From NCBI RefSeq assembly GCF_017948675.1, contig NZ_JAGFBU010000002.1, positions 1-64,000 of the forward strand: 64,000 nucleotides of DNA. Reading direction: 5' to 3'. The notes under the pieces are model-generated. The model was not told the origin of the DNA. It worked only from the letters and a program-made list of their open reading frames with translations, and did not search any database. How positions within the stretch are numbered: the first letter of the stretch is position 1; the number at the start of each line of letters is the position of its first letter. The DNA is from Flavobacterium flabelliforme. Its GTDB lineage: Bacteria > Bacteroidota > Bacteroidia > Flavobacteriales > Flavobacteriaceae. This document shows, one piece after another, positions 17,320-25,588 of the stretch. The translations under genes were made by a program, and so were the position numbers.

Positions 17320-19005
17320 ATGAAAGCAAAGAGAATTATGGGCATGCAGTTGTTACTGTCAATCATTTTGGTTGTTGGTTTTTCAAGTTGCAGTAAAAAA
17401 TCCAGTTCAAAGAACACGTCAAGAGCAACGGGTTGGAATATGGATGGTAAAAAAGGCTCAAGTAATAAAAAGCAACAAGCAGGACCAGGTTTGGTTTTTG
17501 TAGAAGGCGGTACTTTTACAATGGGTAAAGTACAAGATGATGTAATGCATGATTGGAACAATACACCAACTCAACAACACGTTCAGTCTTTTTACATGGA
17601 TGAGACGGAAGTAACTAACTCAATGTATTTAGATTACTTAGAGTGGTTGAAAAATGTTTATCCACCAACAGAAGAAAATTATAAATACATATACGAAGGT
17701 GCATCACCAGATACTTTAGTATGGAGAAATCGTTTAGGTTACAACGAAACGATGACTAATAATTATTTAAGACATCCTTCATATGCTGAATATCCAGTAG
17801 TAGGAGTAAATTGGATTCAAGCAGTTGAATTTAGCAACTGGAGAACACAGCGTGTAAATGAAGCATTACTTGAAAAAAACGGGTATCTTAAAAAAGATGC
17901 TAAAACTCAAGATGTAACTGCGGATAGCAACTTTGACACTGAAACGTATTTAAATTCACCAACTTCTTCTTATGGAGGAAATGAAGAAATTGTTTTAAAA
18001 GGAGGTAAAGGTGGTAAAAAAGCGCCAAAAGCTAAGAAAGACGGAACTGTTGTAGAAGCAAAAAATGTTTATGCACAACGTTCTTCCGGAATATTACTTC
18101 CAGAATATAGATTGCCAACTGAAGCAGAATGGGAATATGCTGCTGCAGCTGCTGTTGGGCAAAGAGAATACAACATATATAAAGGTCAAAAGAAATATCC
18201 TTGGTCTGGTGCTTATACTCGTTCAAGTAAAAGAGCGAATAAAGGAGATCAATTGGCTAACTTCAAACAAGGTAATGGAGATTACGGTGGAATTGCAGGT
18301 TGGTCTGATGATGGAGCTGATATCACAAATGAAGTTAAGAAATATCCAGCAAATGATTTTGGTTTGTATGATATGGCCGGTAACGTTGCTGAATGGGTTC
18401 AGGATGTTTACAGACCTATAATTGATAATGAAGCTAATGACTTTAACTATTTTAGAGGAAATCTATATACCAAGAATAAAATCGGTGCAGATGGTAAAAT
18501 AGAAATTGTTACTAAAGATAATATGCAGTTTAAAACTTTAAGTAATGGTAAAAAAGTTGCTACAAGTTTTCCAGGTCAAATTGCTCAAGTTCCAGTTGAT
18601 GAAAATGAAACTTATTTAAGAACAAACTTTGATAAGAGTAATAATATCAACTACAGAGATGGTGATAAACAATCTACTAGATATTATGATTTTGGTGAAT
18701 CAGAGTCTTCTGATGATAAAGCTAATGCTGATAAAATCATGTATAATTCTCCTAAACATAATGTTACAACTGACAGTTTAGGTAGAATGGTTAGAAAATA
18801 TGACAATTCTAACAAAAGAACTACATTGATTAATGATGAATCAAGAGTTTATAAAGGTGGTTCTTGGAGAGATAGAGCGTATTGGTTAGATCCAGCTCAA
18901 AGAAGATACTTTCCACAAGATATGGCTACAGATTATATAGGTTTTAGATGCGCTATGTCAAGAGTAGGACCTAAAGCAGATAAAAAGAGATCAGTAAGAA
19001 ATTAA
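17320..19005 (+). CDS. gldJ: Gliding motility lipoprotein GldJ
   Basis: A 561-residue lipoprotein required for gliding and for type IX secretion in Flavobacterium. The signal peptide ends at the lipobox GFSSC, with the lipidated cysteine at residue 24. A formylglycine-generating-enzyme/sulfatase-modifying-like fold follows, from GGTFTMGKV at about 60 to GFRCAMSRV near the end, with the family blocks PTEAEWEYAAAAAVG, DMAGNVAEWVQDVY and YKGGSWRD. A lysine/glycine-rich insertion (GGKGGKKAPKAKKDG) lies at about 228-242. It should be a non-catalytic homologue, with a structural role at the outer membrane. It is divergent from porU and followed by a terminator and murF, the order I know from F. johnsoniae. 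Confidence 0.95.
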   Translation: MKAKRIMGMQLLLSIILVVGFSSCSKKSSSKNTSRATGWNMDGKKGSSNKKQQAGPGLVFVEGGTFTMGKVQDDVMHDWNNTPTQQHVQSFYMDETEVTNSMYLDYLEWLKNVYPPTEENYKYIYEGASPDTLVWRNRLGYNETMTNNYLRHPSYAEYPVVGVNWIQAVEFSNWRTQRVNEALLEKNGYLKKDAKTQDVTADSNFDTETYLNSPTSSYGGNEEIVLKGGKGGKKAPKAKKDGTVVEAKNVYAQRSSGILLPEYRLPTEAEWEYAAAAAVGQREYNIYKGQKKYPWSGAYTRSSKRANKGDQLANFKQGNGDYGGIAGWSDDGADITNEVKKYPANDFGLYDMAGNVAEWVQDVYRPIIDNEANDFNYFRGNLYTKNKIGADGKIEIVTKDNMQFKTLSNGKKVATSFPGQIAQVPVDENETYLRTNFDKSNNINYRDGDKQSTRYYDFGESESSDDKANADKIMYNSPKHNVTTDSLGRMVRKYDNSNKRTTLINDESRVYKGGSWRDRAYWLDPAQRRYFPQDMATDYIGFRCAMSRVGPKADKKRSVRN

Positions 19006-19020
19006 ATTATATAATAAAAA

Positions 19021-19055
19021 AATAAAAGCCCTTTCATTAGGGCTTTTATTTTTTT
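19021..19055 (+). terminator. Terminator of gldJ
   Basis: A 12-bp perfect stem (19021-19032 with 19039-19050) with loop TTCATT is followed by a T tract. It stands between gldJ and murF, 13 bases before the murF ATG. Confidence 0.92.
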
Positions 19056-19067
19056 AAAACTTTTCAA

Positions 19068-20354
19068 ATGGATATTAAATACATTCATAGTTTGTTTTTA
19101 AAATGTAGCAGTGTTTCTATAGATACGCGTAACATTCAAGCCAATTCATTATTTGTTGCTATAAAAGGAGATCGCTTTGATGCTAATGTATTTGCTCAAC
19201 AAGCTTTAGAAAAAGGGGCTTCTTACGTAATAATCGATGACCAATCTTATTTTATTGATCATCGAACAATTTTGGTTAAAGATAGCTTGAAAGCGTTACA
19301 AGAGTTAGCTAAGTTTCATCGTGATTATTTAAAAATACCTATAATTGGTCTTACAGGTAGTAACGGAAAAACGACTACAAAAGAATTGATAAATGTAGTC
19401 CTGTCAAAAAAAATGAATACCAAAGCAACAGTTGGTAATCTGAATAATCATATTGGAGTTCCCTTAACTTTACTTTCGTTTACCTCTGAAACCGAAATCG
19501 GTATTGTAGAAATGGGGGCAAATCATCAAAAAGAAATTGAATTCTTGTGTGAAATTGCAAAACCTGATTTTGGTTATATTACTAATTTTGGCAAAGCACA
19601 TTTAGAAGGATTCGGGGGTGTTGCAGGAGTTATTCAAGGTAAAAGCGAAATGTATAAGTATCTTTCTGAATGGGATAAACTTGTTTTTATAAATTTGGAA
19701 GATTCAATTCAAGTTGAAAAATCTGACGGATTAAGAGTATTTACTTTTGGGGTGGAAAAAAGGAATGCAGATGTGAATATTACTTCAGTTAAAGCAAATC
19801 CATTTGTTGAGATTTTCTTTTCTGATTTGGTTATTAAATCCCACTTGATCGGATTGTATAATGCAAATAATATTAACGCTGCATTAACTATAGGTAAGTA
19901 TTTTGGAATTTCAGATAAAGAAATTAAGGAAGCTATTGAGAGTTATATTCCTGAAAACAATAGATCTCAATTGTTAACTAAGGGTACAAACAAAATCATT
20001 TTAGATGCTTATAATGCTAATCCTAGTAGCATGGTAGTAGCCATTGAAAACTTTATTCAGTTAGAGAATTCAAATAAGGTTATGATATTAGGAGATATGT
20101 TTGAGTTAGGTCAAGAAAGCTCTAAGGAACATCGTGCTATTATAAATATATTATTAAATGAAGACGAAGTAAAATGTTATTTTGTTGGTTCTGCTTTTTA
20201 TGAAAATAAAATAGAAGAGCATCATTTTTTTTATTTTGAATCTTTTGAAGATTTTTCAAATAGTATTTCTGAGCATACATTTGCAAATAATTCTATTTTG
20301 ATTAAAGGATCTAGAGGAATGGCGCTAGAACGTACGTTAGATTTTATATCATAA
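19068..20354 (+). CDS. murF: UDP-N-acetylmuramoyl-tripeptide--D-alanyl-D-alanine ligase
   Basis: A 428-residue Mur ligase that adds D-Ala-D-Ala to the muramoyl tripeptide, the last cytoplasmic step of the peptidoglycan stem peptide. The N-terminal MurF domain shows SIDTRNIQANSLFVAIKGDR. The ATP-binding loop is LTGSNGKTTTKE at about residues 98-109, followed by GNLNNHIGVPLTLL, characteristic of MurF. The C-terminal domain includes LDAYNANPSSM and the late KGSRGMALE. The ATG is 62 bases after the gldJ stop with a terminator between, so expression may depend on read-through or on an unseen promoter. Confidence 0.95.
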   Translation: MDIKYIHSLFLKCSSVSIDTRNIQANSLFVAIKGDRFDANVFAQQALEKGASYVIIDDQSYFIDHRTILVKDSLKALQELAKFHRDYLKIPIIGLTGSNGKTTTKELINVVLSKKMNTKATVGNLNNHIGVPLTLLSFTSETEIGIVEMGANHQKEIEFLCEIAKPDFGYITNFGKAHLEGFGGVAGVIQGKSEMYKYLSEWDKLVFINLEDSIQVEKSDGLRVFTFGVEKRNADVNITSVKANPFVEIFFSDLVIKSHLIGLYNANNINAALTIGKYFGISDKEIKEAIESYIPENNRSQLLTKGTNKIILDAYNANPSSMVVAIENFIQLENSNKVMILGDMFELGQESSKEHRAIINILLNEDEVKCYFVGSAFYENKIEEHHFFYFESFEDFSNSISEHTFANNSILIKGSRGMALERTLDFIS

Positions 20355-20376
20355 ATTATATAAATTTAGTTTTAAT

Positions 20377-20410
20377 AAATGCCATCACAATTTTGTTGAT
20401 GGCATTTTCT
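20377..20410 (+). terminator. Terminator of murF
   Basis: An 11-bp perfect stem (20377-20387 with 20397-20407) runs into Ts. It overlaps the promoter assigned to the downstream monooxygenase gene. Confidence 0.85.
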
Positions 20411-20420
20411 TTTAAATTTG
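20393..20420 (+). promoter_or_regulatory. Promoter for the FAD monooxygenase gene
   Basis: TTG (20393-20395), 17 bases, then TAAATTTG (20413-20420) fit the Bacteroidota consensus completely. Transcription would start near 20426, giving a leader of about 95 bases. The promoter is nested in the right arm of the murF terminator. Confidence 0.6.
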
Positions 20421-20521
20421 TATTGGCAAGATATAAGATTAATAGATTTAAAATATTTATTAAGATTAAACACTGAGTTTAATTTATTTAGAATAAAGTT
20501 TCAATAAATAATTGTTATTAA

Positions 20522-21979
20522 GTGGAGAAAGTAGAGATTAAAGAGCAATGTTGGTCCACTTGTAGTGAATGTCATGGGCGTGGTAAGAAAAGTCGTGGGC
20601 TTAGTAAGAAAGTAAAGTACGATTACTTAATTGCATTAGAGAAATTTGAAAAGTCAGACAGACAGGGTGTAGCTCCTTCTCAACCAAAAGGTCATTTGTA
20701 TTCTTGTCTGAATTGTGGAGGATCAGGCTTGATTCCTTCTCTTGATTTCCCAATAGCCGATAAAGAAAAATTTCCTCATGTAGCAATTATTGGAGGTGGT
20801 ATTGGCGGAGTAGCTTTAGCTGTTGCGTGTTTGCATCGGGGTATTCCTTTTACTCTTTATGAACGAGATTTGAGTTTTGATACCAGATCACAAGGTTATG
20901 GGCTTACTTTGCAGCAAGCGGGAAAAGCAATAGAAGGATTAGGTATTTTCTCATTAGATGAAAAGGTAATTTCAACAAAGCACATAGTTCATACTACAGA
21001 TGGTAAGATAATCGGTGAATGGGGCGTAAGGAAATGGACGCCTTACAATGTAAAAGCAAATCCCAAACGATCTAATATGCATGTATCGAGACAAGCTTTG
21101 AGATTAAAGTTATTAGGCCAACTTGGAGAGGAAAATTTTGTCAAATGGGGATATCAATTGATTGATTTTAAAAAGTGTGATGATGAAAGTTATGAAATAA
21201 ACTTTGAAGTTGAAGGGGAATTGAAAAAGATTAAGGCTGATCTAATTGTTGGTGCCGATGGTATTCGGAGTAGGGTTCGTAAGTTGCTAATTGGAGAGGA
21301 GCGATTCCCATTGCGTTATTTGGATTGTATGGTAATATTAGGTATTTGTTCATTAAGCGCTCTTAAAGAACTTGATAGTCCGTTATTAGATTCAGCTACT
21401 GTATTTCAGACTGCAAATGGCACTGATCGAATCTATGTCATGCCATACTCTTCTGATTCGGTGATGTGGCAACTAAGTTTTCCAATATCAGAGAGTGCAG
21501 CTAAACTTTTAAGCGCTCAAGGTCCACACGCGTTAAAAGAAGAAGCTAGTTTGAGAACACATTGGCATGATCCTATTCCTCAGATTGTATCTGTTACTTT
21601 AGAATCTCAAATTTCAGGATATCCGGTATACGATCGCGAATTATTACCGTCTGACCTTTTAGAAAAAGTTGGATCAATTACTCTGATAGGTGATGCAGCA
21701 CATCCTATGAGTCCTTTTAAGGGGCAAGGAGCCAATCAAGCCTTGATTGATTCACTTTTGTTAGCTAGAGAAATTGCAAAGGCTTGTAATCCATCAAAAG
21801 AATGGCGTAAAACGGACATTAGGAAAGGTATATTGAATGCATTTGAAGAAGAGATGTTAGAGCGCACTGCTATTAAAGTAAAAGGTTCAGCACTTGCTGC
21901 AGAATTTTTACATTCTGAAATTGTGCTTGATGCAGGTGATGCTCCTAGAGGTAGATTAATTCGAAAAAATAGGGCATAA
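20522..21979 (+). CDS. FAD-dependent monooxygenase with N-terminal DnaJ-like zinc-binding segment
   Basis: A 485-residue protein. The first 75 residues carry two CxxCxGxG motifs, CSECHGRG and CLNCGGSG, spaced as a DnaJ-type zinc hairpin. A class A flavoprotein monooxygenase (PHBH-like) follows: the dinucleotide motif IIGGGIGGVALAVAC with LYERD at about 85-115, the DG motif in VGADGIRSRVRKLL, and the second FAD motif LIGDAAHPMSPFKGQGANQA at about 388-407. It lacks a signal peptide and is presumably cytosolic. GTG at 20522 is the only start upstream of the first cysteine motif, because an in-frame stop immediately precedes it. Substrate is unknown. I recall this fused layout in database proteins but no experimental description. 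Confidence 0.8.
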   Translation: MEKVEIKEQCWSTCSECHGRGKKSRGLSKKVKYDYLIALEKFEKSDRQGVAPSQPKGHLYSCLNCGGSGLIPSLDFPIADKEKFPHVAIIGGGIGGVALAVACLHRGIPFTLYERDLSFDTRSQGYGLTLQQAGKAIEGLGIFSLDEKVISTKHIVHTTDGKIIGEWGVRKWTPYNVKANPKRSNMHVSRQALRLKLLGQLGEENFVKWGYQLIDFKKCDDESYEINFEVEGELKKIKADLIVGADGIRSRVRKLLIGEERFPLRYLDCMVILGICSLSALKELDSPLLDSATVFQTANGTDRIYVMPYSSDSVMWQLSFPISESAAKLLSAQGPHALKEEASLRTHWHDPIPQIVSVTLESQISGYPVYDRELLPSDLLEKVGSITLIGDAAHPMSPFKGQGANQALIDSLLLAREIAKACNPSKEWRKTDIRKGILNAFEEEMLERTAIKVKGSALAAEFLHSEIVLDAGDAPRGRLIRKNRA

Positions 21980-21980
21980 A

Positions 21981-22008
21981 AAAACTCCTTAATTTCTTAA
22001 GGAGTTTT
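21981..22008. terminator. Bidirectional terminator between the monooxygenase gene and tRNA-Val
   Basis: A 12-bp perfect stem (21981-21992 with 21997-22008) with a 4-base loop lies directly after the monooxygenase stop and directly beyond the 3' end of the minus-strand tRNA. The longer T run is on the minus strand, so it fits the tRNA best. Confidence 0.88.
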
Positions 22009-22009
22009 G

Positions 22010-22084
22010 TGGGCGATGAGGGGTTCGAACCCCCGACCCCCTCGGTGTAAACGAGGTGCTCTGAACCAGCTGAGCTAATCGCCC
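22010..22084 (-). tRNA. tRNA-Val (anticodon TAC)
   Basis: On the minus strand the acceptor arm GGGCGAT pairs with ATCGCCC, followed by discriminator A. The D arm contains AGCTCAGCTGG, the anticodon arm CTCGT-TTACACC-GAG reads TAC (Val), and the T arm contains GGTTCGAACCC. The CCA end is not encoded. It has its own promoter 3' of folC. Confidence 0.97.
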
Positions 22085-22127
22085 TATTTTTGCAGTTTGA
22101 CAAATTTCGTTGCCGTTATTGCGTGTG

Positions 22128-22157
22128 CAAATATACGCCACTTTTTTAATTGTGCAA
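22128..22157 (-). promoter_or_regulatory. Promoter of tRNA-Val
   Basis: On the minus strand TTG (22155-22157) is followed by exactly 19 bases and TATATTTG (22128-22135). This is a textbook Bacteroidota sigma-A promoter. The start would fall near 22122, about 37 bases before the mature tRNA. Confidence 0.82.
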
Positions 22158-22174
22158 GAAAAAAAATAAAAAAA

Positions 22175-23395
22175 TTACAATATTTCTGCTACTACAAAAG
22201 TGCTTCCTCCAATGTAGATGAAGTCAGATTCTAAAGCGCTTTGTGTGGCTTTTTTGTAAGCTTCTGAAACAGAATTGTATACTTCTCCTTTTAGTTCATA
22301 AGTGTCAGCTTTCTGTTTTAAAATAGAAGCTTCTAATCCACGAGGAAGATTAGGTTTACAGAAATAATAAATTGCTTTTTTAGGAAATAAAGGGAGTATT
22401 TCCTCTAAATCTTTATCATTTACCACTCCTAAAACAATATGCAAGTTGTCAAAAGTTTCTTTTTGGATTTGATTTAATGCAATTTTCAGCCCGTCTTTAT
22501 TATGTGCTGTGTCGCAAATTACTTTTGGAAATACTCTTAATTGTTGCCACCTTCCTTGCAGTCCTGTATTTCTTACCACATTTAAGAATCCAGATTGAAT
22601 GTTATCTATACTTATACTGTATTTTTTTTCTTGATTTAAAACGTTAATAGTTTGCAAAACCGTTCTCTTGTTATTTACTTGGTAATCGCCAAGTAGATCA
22701 GAAGGATAGGTATTAGAAATTAAATCAGAGGCAAAGTAGATTTGGGATTGGCATTCTTTGGCTTTAGCCAAAAACACAGGTTTTGTTTCATCGGTATATT
22801 CTCCAATAATTACCGGAATTGATGGTTTTATAATTCCGGCTTTTTCAAAAGCTATTGAGGCGAGTGTGTTTCCGAGGAATTGAGTGTGATCTAAACCTAT
22901 ATTAGTGATAACGGAGATAAGCGGAGCAATAATATTGGTAGCATCCAATCTGCCGCCCATTCCCACTTCAATAATTGCTATGTCTACCTTTTCTTTTGAA
23001 AAATAATCGAAAGCTAATCCAACAGACATTTCAAAAAAACTAAAAGCTTCTTTTTCAAGGTAAAATTTGTGTTGTTCAATAAAGGAGCAAACAAAATCTT
23101 CTGAAATTTCTTTACCATTTACCTTAATTCTTTCTCTAAAATCTTTTAAGTGCGGTGAGGTATATAAGCCAACATTATAACCAGCTTCTTGTAGTATAGA
23201 AGATAACATATGGGACGTAGAGCCCTTACCATTAGTTCCAGCTACATGTATGCATTTTAATTTCTTTTCAGGATTACCTAAGTGATCAGATAATAATAAG
23301 ATATTAGTTAAGTCTTCTTTATAAGCAGATGCGCCTTGAGTTTGGTACATTGGTAGTTGTGCAAACATCCAATGAGTGGTTTCTTGGTAATTCAT
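22175..23395 (-). CDS. folC: Bifunctional folylpolyglutamate synthase / dihydrofolate synthase
   Basis: A 406-residue Mur-ligase-fold enzyme that adds glutamate to dihydropteroate and to folates. The ATP loop is HVAGTNGKGSTSHML at about residues 50-64. The family blocks TSPHLKDFRERIKVNG, IIEVGMGGRLDATN and TNIGLDHTQFLGNT are all present, and the C-terminal domain contains CDTAHNKDGL. Length is normal. It starts with ATG at 23395, 60 bases after the tonB stop. A hairpin with terminator features lies in that gap and contains a possible -7 box (TATCTTTG on the minus strand, 23419-23426). Confidence 0.94.
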   Translation of the reverse strand: MNYQETTHWMFAQLPMYQTQGASAYKEDLTNILLLSDHLGNPEKKLKCIHVAGTNGKGSTSHMLSSILQEAGYNVGLYTSPHLKDFRERIKVNGKEISEDFVCSFIEQHKFYLEKEAFSFFEMSVGLAFDYFSKEKVDIAIIEVGMGGRLDATNIIAPLISVITNIGLDHTQFLGNTLASIAFEKAGIIKPSIPVIIGEYTDETKPVFLAKAKECQSQIYFASDLISNTYPSDLLGDYQVNNKRTVLQTINVLNQEKKYSISIDNIQSGFLNVVRNTGLQGRWQQLRVFPKVICDTAHNKDGLKIALNQIQKETFDNLHIVLGVVNDKDLEEILPLFPKKAIYYFCKPNLPRGLEASILKQKADTYELKGEVYNSVSEAYKKATQSALESDFIYIGGSTFVVAEIL

Positions 23396-23401
23396 GAGGG
23401 T

Positions 23402-23447
23402 TATAAATAATAAAAACTCAAAGATACTTGAGTTTTTATTATTTATA
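23402..23447 (-). terminator. Terminator of the exbB-exbD-tonB operon
   Basis: A 20-bp perfect but AT-rich stem (23402-23421 with 23428-23447) has a 6-base loop. It sits 8 bases beyond the tonB stop. A TATCTTTG -7 match for folC (23419-23426, minus strand) lies in the loop region, so termination and folC initiation share the site. Confidence 0.75.
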
Positions 23448-23454
23448 GTTATGA

Positions 23455-24252
23455 TTATTCCCCTATTTTAAAATTAACCGTTATGAAACCAATTTGGGTT
23501 TCAGGTGCTTTTGGATCGGGTTGCCATTTATATTTTCGTGCTGTTGCTAAAGCAGGTTCTACTAAACAAGGATTAGTATTTGTTGTTCCTTTAGTATACT
23601 TAGCAGCAATAACATTACCATTTCTATTTACAGTGATTTGAACAACAACGGTTCCGAATTCATTGCATTTTTGAATTTCTTTTCCTCTAGTACTAATGCT
23701 TCTACCATTTAATCCCCAACCACTTCCGTTGCCGCTACCACTTCCTGATCCATAATAACTGTTGGCGTATGGATTACCGTTTATGCTTCCTTTATCACCT
23801 GCAACATCGTCATTTCCTTCACCACCTTGCGCTTTCCCATCTGATTTAGGGCCATTTATTAAACTTGATAATGCATCCGAAGTGCTTTTTGAAGGTTTCG
23901 GAATTTCTTTTGGTTTTGGTTTAACTTCTTCTTTGGCGGCTTCTTTAGTTGGTTTGTTCTTTTTTGCTTCTTTTATAACAACAGCTTCTTCAACATCCTG
24001 TGACAAGATTTCCTCATTACTAGCCGCAGCCTCTTTTGCAGCAACTGCTTTAGGTTCAGACTGTATTGCTTCTGTTGGCTGAATGTTTCCTGAACCAAAT
24101 TCGGTTGTCCCAAAGTTAATTGCGATTCCATTCTCGGGGGGTGGATCTAAAGAAGTTAATCCTAAATAAAAGAACAAAATAAATAGAATCACAAAAATGG
24201 TTGATGTGATTGCAAATGATTTTTTTTCTTCTTCTGTTTCTATGTATTTCAT
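23455..24252 (-). CDS. tonB: Energy transducer TonB
   Basis: A 265-residue periplasm-spanning protein that transmits inner membrane energy from ExbB/ExbD to outer membrane TonB-dependent transporters. A cytoplasmic N-terminus precedes one membrane helix at about residues 13-34. Then come an Ala/Glu/Lys/Pro-rich spacer (with KPKPKEIPKPSK) and a Gly/Ser/Asn-rich stretch (GSGSGSGNGSGWG, about 168-180). The C-terminal TonB domain starts near residue 190 and ends GFITVNFKIGE. It is the last gene of the exbB-exbD-tonB operon, 30 bases after exbD. Confidence 0.9.
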   Translation of the reverse strand: MKYIETEEEKKSFAITSTIFVILFILFFYLGLTSLDPPPENGIAINFGTTEFGSGNIQPTEAIQSEPKAVAAKEAAASNEEILSQDVEEAVVIKEAKKNKPTKEAAKEEVKPKPKEIPKPSKSTSDALSSLINGPKSDGKAQGGEGNDDVAGDKGSINGNPYANSYYGSGSGSGNGSGWGLNGRSISTRGKEIQKCNEFGTVVVQITVNRNGNVIAAKYTKGTTNTNPCLVEPALATARKYKWQPDPKAPETQIGFITVNFKIGE

Positions 24253-24282
24253 GTAGAAAAATCTTTTTTAAGACTGCTAAAT

Positions 24283-24675
24283 CTATTTAGGCCTCACTGC
24301 TAAAACAACTTTAATTTGATTTCTGTTTGCTATATCTAAAACATTAACCGCTTTTTCGATAGGTACACCTTCTTCAGCTCTTAAAATAATTGCTTTTTCT
24401 TTATCTGCAGAAAGTAAGGATAATAATTTTGATTCTAATTCGGTTTCGGATACGGGTTCTTTATCAATAAAAAACTCCAAATCCTTATTTATACTTACAG
24501 AAATATTTTTATTGCTATCTGTTTTACCTTTTGCTTTTGGGAGAACTAAATCTAAAGCATTAGTCGTTACCATTGTTGATGTTAGCATAAAAAATATCAG
24601 TAATAAAAACACAATATCGGTCATGGATGACATATTGAATTCGGCGCTAACTTTATTTCTTCCTCTTAGATTCAT
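24283..24675 (-). CDS. exbD: Biopolymer transporter ExbD/TolR family protein
   Basis: A 130-residue ExbD-type proton-channel subunit. After a short basic N-terminus, one membrane helix at about residues 15-36 carries the conserved aspartate (MTDIVFLLLIFFMLTST) needed for proton use. A small periplasmic domain follows (ISVSINKDLEFFIDKEPVSE, then VVLAVRPK). It starts 2 bases after the exbB stop and is followed by tonB. The whole unit energises outer membrane uptake. TolR function cannot be excluded on sequence alone, but the neighbouring tonB favours ExbD. Confidence 0.9.
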   Translation of the reverse strand: MNLRGRNKVSAEFNMSSMTDIVFLLLIFFMLTSTMVTTNALDLVLPKAKGKTDSNKNISVSINKDLEFFIDKEPVSETELESKLLSLLSADKEKAIILRAEEGVPIEKAVNVLDIANRNQIKVVLAVRPK

Positions 24676-24677
24676 AA

Positions 24678-25382
24678 TTATGCAGGGTCGTTTAATAAGT
24701 CTAGAAAGTCAACTGCAGTGGCTTCCATCTGGTGAACAATTTTATCTGTTTTTACTACTAAGTGATTGTACCCAACATAAGCAATAATTCCCACTACTAA
24801 TCCTACTACAGTAGTTGTCATGGCGGTATAAATCCCTTCAGAAAGTGCACCTACTTCTATTTGTCCTCCAGAACTGGCCATTTTATGAAAAGCTTGAATC
24901 ATTCCGACAACAGTTCCTAAAAAACCAGTCATTGGTCCTGCTCCAGAAATAGTAGCAAGCATGCTTACATTTTTTTCAAGTTTGTAAATTTCAAGTTTTC
25001 CTGCATTTTCAATAGCCGTATTAATGTCGTCTAAAGGTTTGCCAATGCGGGAAATACCTTTCTCGATTAATCTGGCAACAGGAGATTTATAGTGAGCGCA
25101 TGCTATTTTAGCGTTGTCAATACGTCCGTTTTTAATGTTGTCTTTAATTTGAGACATAAATCCAGGATCAATTTTGGAAGCAGCATTTATAGCCATTAAT
25201 CTTTCAAAATAGAGGTATAAAGCAACGAAGAACATTAAGAATAACGAGGTCATAATTATTTGACCTGCTAATCCTCCGCTAGTTAGTAATTCGATTATAG
25301 ATAAAGTTTTTTCAACAGGGACTGCATCAACTAAACCTTCTTTTGCAACAGATAAGCTGTCCGCTTGTAACAATAGACTCAT
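24678..25382 (-). CDS. exbB: MotA/TolQ/ExbB proton channel family protein
   Basis: A 234-residue inner membrane subunit of the ExbB/TolQ type. A membrane helix lies at about residues 40-62. A cytoplasmic loop with PVARLIEKGISRIGKP follows, then two further helices. The conserved channel block is SGAGPMTGFLGTVVGMIQAF and then GIYTAMTTTVVGLVVGIIAY. It is the first gene of the exbB-exbD-tonB operon. No consensus promoter is visible in the 100 bases upstream. Confidence 0.92.
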   Translation of the reverse strand: MSLLLQADSLSVAKEGLVDAVPVEKTLSIIELLTSGGLAGQIIMTSLFLMFFVALYLYFERLMAINAASKIDPGFMSQIKDNIKNGRIDNAKIACAHYKSPVARLIEKGISRIGKPLDDINTAIENAGKLEIYKLEKNVSMLATISGAGPMTGFLGTVVGMIQAFHKMASSGGQIEVGALSEGIYTAMTTTVVGLVVGIIAYVGYNHLVVKTDKIVHQMEATAVDFLDLLNDPA

Positions 25383-25487
25383 AGAAATTTTATTTATTAT
25401 GAAAACGCTAATATATTATAAAAATTGCTATTAATTAATATTAAAATTAACGTTCGAAATATTTTTACAGTTTTTGATTTATTTTAT

Positions 25488-25540
25488 AAAAAAAAGCCAG
25501 TTTAATACTATTGTCTCAAACAATGTGTATCAAACTGGCT
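25488..25540 (-). terminator. Terminator of the Glu/Leu/Phe/Val dehydrogenase gene
   Basis: A long hairpin: AGCCAGTTT (25495-25503) pairs perfectly with AAACTGGCT (25532-25540), with further inner pairs after one mismatch. An A8 run on the plus strand provides the T tract on the minus strand. Confidence 0.88.
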
Positions 25541-25588
25541 CGTTTAATTATAGTTTATCAACGATTAAATCGAAGATAATCAATAGGA

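Noticed and set aside
18001..18060. Lys/Gly-rich insertion in gldJ as a possible recent insertion or repeat
   Set aside because: It is in frame, without target duplication, and low-complexity spacers are normal in this protein.
18065..18421. A 118-codon frame inside gldJ in another phase
   Set aside because: gldJ covers it with clear family motifs; the frame shows no family signal.
23762..24082. A 106-codon frame antisense to tonB
   Set aside because: It arises from the low-complexity Ala/Glu/Lys and Gly/Ser spacer of TonB.
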